From Ruminococcaceae bacterium UBA737 (GTDB lineage: Bacteria > Bacillota > Clostridia > Oscillospirales > Acutalibacteraceae), in assembly GCA_002297415.1 (NCBI GenBank), contig DBKZ01000078.1, positions 28,055 through 44,530 of the forward strand: a stretch of DNA of 16,476 nucleotides, in the 5' to 3' direction. The translations under genes were made by a program, and so were the position numbers. Positions 13,778-16,476 of this stretch are shown here, piece by piece. The notes beneath the pieces are model-generated. The model searched no databases, had not been told where the DNA came from, and saw nothing but the letters and a program-made list of their open reading frames with translations. Position 1 is the stretch's first letter. Each line of letters begins with the position of its first letter.

Positions 13778-13915
13778 TTCACTTCCGAAAACATCCGATG
13801 ACAATATTGAGCATTTGCCTTTGTCTGTTCCTAAAAAATCCAATGCTTATACAAATGGTAGGTCATTTGCTAAACTTAACCGCCCAAATTGTCACCGGAT
13901 GTTTTCGGAAGTGGA
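13778..13915 (-). repeat. 138-nt long-stem palindromic element, probable structured RNA
   Basis: CACTTCCGAAAACATCCG (13780-13797) is an exact inverted copy of 13896-13913. Pairing continues inward to 13805/13888, for 26 bp in all. The single irregular pair (13798/13895) is a U-G wobble in - strand RNA but an A-C mismatch in + strand RNA. Inside are two side-by-side hairpins: 13810-13815 with 13842-13847, and 13851-13857 with 13864-13870. The second also pairs better on the - strand. The result is a three-way-junction shape in the sense RNA of the early operon. There is no T-run, no target-site duplication and no transposase. It begins 8 bp after the stop of the gene at 14334. Confidence 0.7.
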
Positions 13916-13923
13916 ATGATTAT

Positions 13924-14334
13924 TTATTCGTTACGATTTTCAATCCGGATTTCTTGCTTTTCCAATTCCTCAAGATAAGCTGTCAGTTTGCGAAAAATCT
14001 CTGAATTTTCGAATCTGCACCAATCGAGGTAAGGCAATTCAAAAGACATTTGTACTACACGCGGAGACGAAATGCCGCTGAACTCATCAATAAAATAAAT
14101 GCTTTTGTGACTGTTCTTTTCTTTCGCTTCCTGCAGCCGATTTTCTAAATCGCATATTCTGACTTCGGGAGAATGCTTTATATACTTTTTAAGAATTTTA
14201 CTTCCGCCGTCTAATACGCTTAATCTTTCGTCAAGCTCATCAATTCGCTTAAGCAATTTCTTTTCGCTTGAGTATCCGAAAATATTTAAGGAAATCATTA
14301 AAATAAAAGACAGTATAACTAAAATTGAACTCAT
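13924..14334 (-). CDS. Membrane-anchored coiled-coil protein, 136 aa
   Basis: Residues 4-22 (ILVILSFILMISLNIFGYS) form an N-terminal membrane anchor. A heptad-like helix (EKKLLKRIDELDERLSVLD) follows, then a soluble domain with ICDLENRLQEAKEKN and SGISSPRVVQMSFELPYLDWCRF. No family is recognised. The overall plan, a short anchor plus a cytoplasmic coiled coil, is shared with the gene at 15683, though sequence similarity is weak. The ATG directly follows the TAA of the previous gene, with AAGGCGGTGG upstream. Confidence 0.68.
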   Translation of the reverse strand: MSSILVILSFILMISLNIFGYSSEKKLLKRIDELDERLSVLDGGSKILKKYIKHSPEVRICDLENRLQEAKEKNSHKSIYFIDEFSGISSPRVVQMSFELPYLDWCRFENSEIFRKLTAYLEELEKQEIRIENRNE

Positions 14335-14550
14335 TTATTCCACCGCCTTTAAAACATCACGCGTCAAGGCAAGTAAACTGTCAGCTGTTACGCAAACGGT
14401 TGTTTGTCCGCCGTTTGCAATATAAAGAACATGAACATATTCTTCACCGTTGCGGCATAACTCGTATTCCGCCCGTTCGATATCCCTGTCTACCGCTCTT
14501 AAAAGCAAAGTTAATTCTCTTTCACAAAACATTCTTTTAATCTGATCCAT
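14335..14550 (-). CDS. Conserved small phage protein, 71 aa
   Basis: A short protein with an N-terminal helix (MFCERELTLLLRAVDRDIERAEYELCRNG) and a C-terminal segment VTADSLLALTRDVLKAVE. The closing 'V(T/N)(A/G)DSLxALxxDVxKxx' motif recurs in small Clostridia phage proteins as I recall; the function is unknown. AAAGGAG lies 10 bp before the ATG. The stop abuts the start of the next gene. Confidence 0.7.
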   Translation of the reverse strand: MDQIKRMFCERELTLLLRAVDRDIERAEYELCRNGEEYVHVLYIANGGQTTVCVTADSLLALTRDVLKAVE

Positions 14551-14572
14551 ACTTTTTTATCTCCTTTAATAC

Positions 14573-14740
14573 TTACCGTAATAACCCTAATATCAACAAT
14601 AATATTTGGATTACTTCAAACACTAAAATGATATAAAGCAAAGCTTTAAAGCTGTTAACCTTTTCACTGCAGTTCGCAAGAAGCAAAAGTATTTTATCTC
14701 TTGCAGATTGCGGTAATATTTTTTTGGGTTTAACTTTCAT
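14573..14740 (-). CDS. Very small membrane protein, 55 aa
   Basis: This gene is too short for most gene finders: ATG at 14738-14740, TAA at 14573-14575. It reads MKVKPKKILPQSARDKILLL, then LANCSEKVNSFKALLYIILV, then FEVIQILLLILGLLR. AAGGAG is 6 bp upstream of the ATG, one of the better sites in the region, and it fills an otherwise empty 200-bp gap. Residues 32-54 form one transmembrane helix; the N-terminus is basic and would face the cytoplasm. No family is recognised. Confidence 0.7.
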   Translation of the reverse strand: MKVKPKKILPQSARDKILLLLANCSEKVNSFKALLYIILVFEVIQILLLILGLLR

Positions 14741-14752
14741 TTCTATCTCCTT

Positions 14753-14929
14753 TTAAAAACGGCATAAAAGATGTCGTAGAGTTTTTGCTGAAACTGCCGT
14801 TAAATTAACTGCGGAATAAGAATTAAAAAAATCAACGGCGGACATAGCGAACTTTATCATCCAATAAACAAAAATAATTGAGACTATAATCCTTACGATT
14901 GCAATAATTAAAGTGAGTATTTCTTTCAT
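14753..14929 (-). CDS. Small membrane protein, 58 aa
   Basis: The start is taken at the ATG 14927-14929 with AAAGGA 7 bp upstream; earlier in-frame ATGs at 14962 and 14953 lack a site. The product begins MKEILTLIIAIVRIIVSIIF, with residues 3-30 forming a transmembrane helix. A short polar tail ends in KTLRHLLCRF. The function is unknown. It is the first leftward gene beyond the + strand insert and is followed 12 bp later by the 55-aa membrane protein gene. Confidence 0.62.
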   Translation of the reverse strand: MKEILTLIIAIVRIIVSIIFVYWMIKFAMSAVDFFNSYSAVNLTAVSAKTLRHLLCRF

Positions 14930-14961
14930 TTTTATTTCCTTTCTAAATTTCATTAAAAACA

Positions 14962-14990
14962 TTGAAATTTTATTGATTATTCGCTATAAT
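14962..14990 (+). promoter_or_regulatory. Promoter of the + strand membrane-protein gene
   Basis: TTGAAA (14962-14967), a 17-bp AT-rich spacer and a perfect TATAAT (14985-14990). The predicted start is near 14997, leaving a leader of about 20 nt with GGAAAG before the ATG at 15017. No GTAACTT-type operator overlaps it, so the repressor is not expected to shut it off. Confidence 0.82.
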
Positions 14991-15016
14991 GCATTTATCA
15001 TTTAATGGAAAGATAG

Positions 15017-15529
15017 ATGTTAAATATGAAAAGATTTGCAAAATTTTATCTTATCGTTTTCGCGGTTGTTTTCATAATAAATTTAATAAGATATATCCTG
15101 TGTTCGTATTATCAAAAGGTTTATAATTTGAATTTTAAAAATAAAACCGAGACAAAAAACTTTCGAATAAAACCTTTTATATACCCTTTATTTAAACAGG
15201 GTGATATCGAAATCCTAAGTTCCAAAATTGATATAATTGCTAATAGAACATATATCGAAGATTTTAATAAAGCTTTTGAAAGCGCCAAAGGAGTTTTTCT
15301 GCATAATATATTACTTTCTTTTATATGGCCTTGGCTCGCAATACAAACCTTATCAATGTTCAAGCCCATTGAAAAAATCAATAATAAGATTCTTAAACTG
15401 TTTATTGGAATTTTTGAGATATTTATTGCATATCTTGTTGGGCTTTTTCTAGATACAACGGGCATTGGTAACAAAATCCTAAAATCTCTGCTCGCTGTTC
15501 TATATCGCATATTTGACTATACACCGTAG
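15017..15529 (+). CDS. Multi-pass membrane protein, lysogeny-expressed moron candidate
   Basis: The 170-aa product is basic and hydrophobic. Probable transmembrane helices are at residues 8-29, 93-113 and 125-146, with a possible fourth amphipathic helix at 152-166. The loop 30-92 carries many Lys and Asn residues. No family is recognised. It is the only complete + strand gene and has its own promoter (14962-14990) and terminator (15528-15577), the layout of a phage moron. Such genes often protect the lysogen (superinfection exclusion, abortive infection) or alter the host surface; that role is inferred, not shown. GGAAAG lies 4 bp before the ATG. Leftward early transcription would run antisense through it. 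Confidence 0.75.
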   Translation: MLNMKRFAKFYLIVFAVVFIINLIRYILCSYYQKVYNLNFKNKTETKNFRIKPFIYPLFKQGDIEILSSKIDIIANRTYIEDFNKAFESAKGVFLHNILLSFIWPWLAIQTLSMFKPIEKINNKILKLFIGIFEIFIAYLVGLFLDTTGIGNKILKSLLAVLYRIFDYTP

Positions 15530-15683
15530 AAGTATTTGGTTTGAAAATCTTATTTTCTCTAAATGCTTCTATTTTTTCTAACTTAGATTGTAATTTTTGC
15601 AGTTTGCAATCTATGCTAAAATTTATGGCGATAGTTATTAAAAATAGGAATAATGCTGATATTGCAAACAATAGAATTTTCAT
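15423..15683 (-). CDS. Membrane-anchored coiled-coil protein, 86 aa, 3' end overlaps the + strand gene
   Basis: Residues 3-22 (ILLFAISALFLFLITIAINF) form a membrane anchor and 26-43 (CKLQKLQSKLEKIEAFRE) a coiled coil. AAAGGA lies 6 bp before the ATG. From about residue 36 onward the frame lies inside the terminator (15528-15577) and the last 107 bp of the convergent + strand gene. The tail (residues 52-86) is therefore antisense to another coding sequence and may not be native. This could be a gene truncated by insertion of the + strand unit. No family is recognised. Confidence 0.5.
   Translation of the reverse strand: MKILLFAISALFLFLITIAINFSIDCKLQKLQSKLEKIEAFRENKIFKPNTSTVYSQICDIEQRAEILGFCYQCPLYLEKAQQDMQ
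15528..15577 (+). terminator. Intrinsic terminator of the + strand membrane-protein gene
   Basis: AGAAGTATTT (15528-15537) pairs with AAATGCTTCT (15561-15570), with one U-G wobble on the + strand. Inside, GAAAAT (15543-15548) pairs with ATTTTC (15552-15557) over a 3-nt loop. TTTTTT follows at 15572-15577. The stem overlaps the stop codon. Read leftward there is no T-run after the stem, so the early operon would not be stopped here. Confidence 0.8.
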
Positions 15684-15717
15684 ATACTTTCCTTTCTAAG
15701 TTTGATTTTTTAAGTGT

Positions 15718-15733
15718 GTAACTTATAAGTTAC
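15718..15733. promoter_or_regulatory. Perfect 16-bp palindromic operator downstream of the Cro-like gene
   Basis: GTAACTTATAAGTTAC is identical on both strands and uses the same GTAACTT/AAGTTAC half-sites as the operator at 15946-15962. It ends exactly at the stop codon of the Cro-like gene and lies 34 bp before the next start. It is probably bound by the CI-type or Cro-like protein. It may modulate a second promoter or act as a distal site for looping. Confidence 0.7.
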
Positions 15734-15931
15734 TTATCTTGCAAAAAAAATTTCCATAGGATTATCAATGTGCAAAAGGCCAATTAGGACATCAATTTCA
15801 TTGCGCCCAAAATTACCTGTTTTCAAGCGGGAACGGAAAGTTTTAGGGGACATTCCAAGCGCATTTGCAAGGTCTCCTTTATTATATCCGTTTTTTACTG
15901 CTTCGCCCATTAAAGCATTTACATCGAGCAT
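15734..15931 (-). CDS. Cro-like HTH regulator, 65 aa
   Basis: A small XRE-like DNA-binding protein. The HTH spans about residues 16-37 (YNKGDLANALGMSPKTFRSRLK), and the C-terminal half reads FGRNEIDVLIGLLHIDNPMEIFF, a pattern I recall from phage Cro/antirepressor-like proteins. As the first gene of the leftward operon, opposite the CI-type repressor, it likely shuts off repressor transcription and commits to lytic growth. AAGGAGG lies 7 bp upstream of the ATG. Operators lie upstream in the promoter and immediately downstream. Confidence 0.87.
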   Translation of the reverse strand: MLDVNALMGEAVKNGYNKGDLANALGMSPKTFRSRLKTGNFGRNEIDVLIGLLHIDNPMEIFFAR

Positions 15932-15945
15932 TTTATCGCCTCCTT

Positions 15946-15962
15946 GTAACTTCTTAAGTTAC
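15946..15962. promoter_or_regulatory. Palindromic operator at the leftward transcription start
   Basis: GTAACTT (15946-15952), a 3-bp centre and AAGTTAC (15956-15962). It covers the predicted start of the leftward promoter, where bound repressor would block initiation. Its half-sites match the 16-bp palindrome at 15718-15733 and the single half-sites inside the promoter at 15970-15974 (GTAAC) and 15984-15990 (GTAACTT). Confidence 0.78.
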
Positions 15963-15966
15963 TCAT

Positions 15967-15995
15967 ATTGTAACACCGTTCTCGTAACTTGTCAA
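15967..15995 (-). promoter_or_regulatory. Leftward early promoter (PR-like)
   Basis: On the - strand: TTGACA (15995-15990), a 17-bp spacer and TACAAT (15972-15967), close to consensus. The predicted start near 15960 lies inside the palindromic operator. Additional half-sites AAGTTAC and GTTAC fall within the spacer and over the -10. It drives the Cro-like gene and, by continuity, the whole leftward operon. Confidence 0.85.
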
Positions 15996-16028
15996 GCACT
16001 TTTTTACCTTTTTTCGGGAAAATATTTC

Positions 16029-16057
16029 TTGACAGGCAACTTTTTTTATGTTATACC
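16029..16057 (+). promoter_or_regulatory. Repressor promoter
   Basis: TTGACA (16029-16034), a 17-bp spacer that includes a run of seven T, and TATACC (16052-16057). The predicted start near 16064 leaves a short leader with AGAGGTG before the ATG at 16080. Its -35 is 33 bp from that of the divergent early promoter. No full GTAACTT palindrome overlaps it. Confidence 0.75.
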
Positions 16058-16079
16058 TATGTGTAAGAGGTGATTTAAT

Positions 16080-16476
16080 ATGACCATAGGCGAAAAAATT
16101 AAATTGCTTAGAACGCAAAACAATTTAACACAAGAAGAACTCGCCAATTACGCCAATACCACAAAGCAAACCATTCACAAGTATGAAACAGGTATAATAA
16201 CAAATATCCCTGCAATTAAAATAAAGGCTATATCCGAAAGGCTTAATACCTCCCCTGCTTACTTAATGGGCTGGGAAGATAAAGACGAAAACATTTATAA
16301 ATACAAAAATGTTATTCCTCTTCCGAAAACATCAAAAATTCCTTTGCTCGGAGAAATCGCCTGCGGAGAACCTATTTTTGCAAATGAAAATATAGAATGC
16401 GATGTCGACTTACCCGAAAATATCCGTGCCGACTTTGCTCTGAAATGTAAGGGTGACAGTATGATTGACGCTCATA
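16080..16476 (+). CDS. CI/LexA-type phage repressor, 3' end cut off
   Basis: This is the lysogeny maintenance repressor. The 132 visible residues contain an XRE helix-turn-helix (about 5-60; LTQEELANYANTTKQTIHKYE at 16-36) and the start of an S24 peptidase domain. The likely self-cleavage bond is Cys95-Gly96 in PLLGEIACGEPIF, where many repressors have Ala-Gly; UmuD also uses Cys-Gly. KGDSMID (124-130) carries the nucleophile Ser127. The catalytic Lys lies beyond the window edge. It would be cleaved during RecA-activated SOS induction. AGAGGTG lies 7 bp before the ATG. Confidence 0.92.
   Translation, partial: MTIGEKIKLLRTQNNLTQEELANYANTTKQTIHKYETGIITNIPAIKIKAISERLNTSPAYLMGWEDKDENIYKYKNVIPLPKTSKIPLLGEIACGEPIFANENIECDVDLPENIRADFALKCKGDSMIDAH

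Noticed and set aside
13780..13913. The long inverted repeat as an insertion sequence or MITE.
   Set aside because: No flanking target duplication or transposase was seen, and the pairing pattern fits strand-specific RNA better. It cannot be excluded without a copy search.
13765..14004. A + strand ORF of 79 aa across the palindrome.
   Set aside because: It has no ribosome binding site; its apparent internal similarity is only the inverted repeat read twice, and it overlaps the gene at 14334.
15121..15510. A - strand 129-aa ORF opposite the + strand membrane protein.
   Set aside because: It has no ribosome binding site, and its hydrophobic stretches mirror the + strand gene, which has its own promoter and terminator.
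16319..16333. A 14-nt match between the inverted-repeat arm (CTTCCGAAAACATC) and the repressor gene.
   Set aside because: It lies in repressor coding sequence, and one or two such matches are expected by chance in a window this size.

Overview
The window is a stretch of a temperate tailed phage, most likely an integrated prophage or a phage contig, from a low-GC Gram-positive host of the Clostridia type. This rests on AT-rich coding sequence, strong AGGAGG-type ribosome binding sites, and gene families that are typical of phages of gut Firmicutes: a DUF3846 protein, a Lin1244/DUF4373 replication protein, a YqaJ/RecT pair and many small Cys-rich proteins. No integrase, tRNA, rRNA, CRISPR array or insertion sequence was seen, so the attachment site and the exact host cannot be read from here.

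Layout from right to left, following transcription. At the far right (15718-16476) is a lysis/lysogeny switch: a CI/LexA-type repressor on the + strand (cut off by the window edge) faces a Cro-like HTH gene on the - strand. Two divergent sigma-70-type promoters lie between them, with GTAACTT/AAGTTAC operators. The leftward promoter opens a long - strand operon. It runs through small membrane proteins and hypotheticals (15683-12814), then a recombination and replication block. That block holds a RecT-like annealing protein, a YqaJ exonuclease, an SF2 helicase, a NinB-like protein, an HNH-fold protein, a winged-helix protein, SSB, a small conserved protein, a DnaD-like initiator with candidate origin repeats, and a RusA resolvase. 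A DUF3846 protein, a zinc-ribbon protein, a short methyltransferase-like protein and a run of tightly coupled small Cys-rich genes (4929-3005) follow. A strong intrinsic terminator at 2941-2975 sits just before the packaging genes: a large terminase with a fused N-terminal small-protein domain, then a portal protein running off the left edge.

Most adjacent genes overlap by 4 bp (ATGA) or up to about 25 bp, as expected of one early operon. The clear exception is a + strand membrane-protein gene at 15017-15529 with its own promoter and terminator. It lies antisense inside the leftward operon and looks like a lysogenic-conversion 'moron'.

The most unusual non-coding signals are three. One is a 138-nt imperfect palindrome at 13778-13915 that folds better as - strand RNA. 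The second is a + strand promoter followed within about 25 nt by a terminator-like hairpin (13212-13299). The third is a cluster of direct and inverted repeats inside the replication gene (7009-7099). Functions below are assigned from motifs and recalled family features only; no database search was possible.
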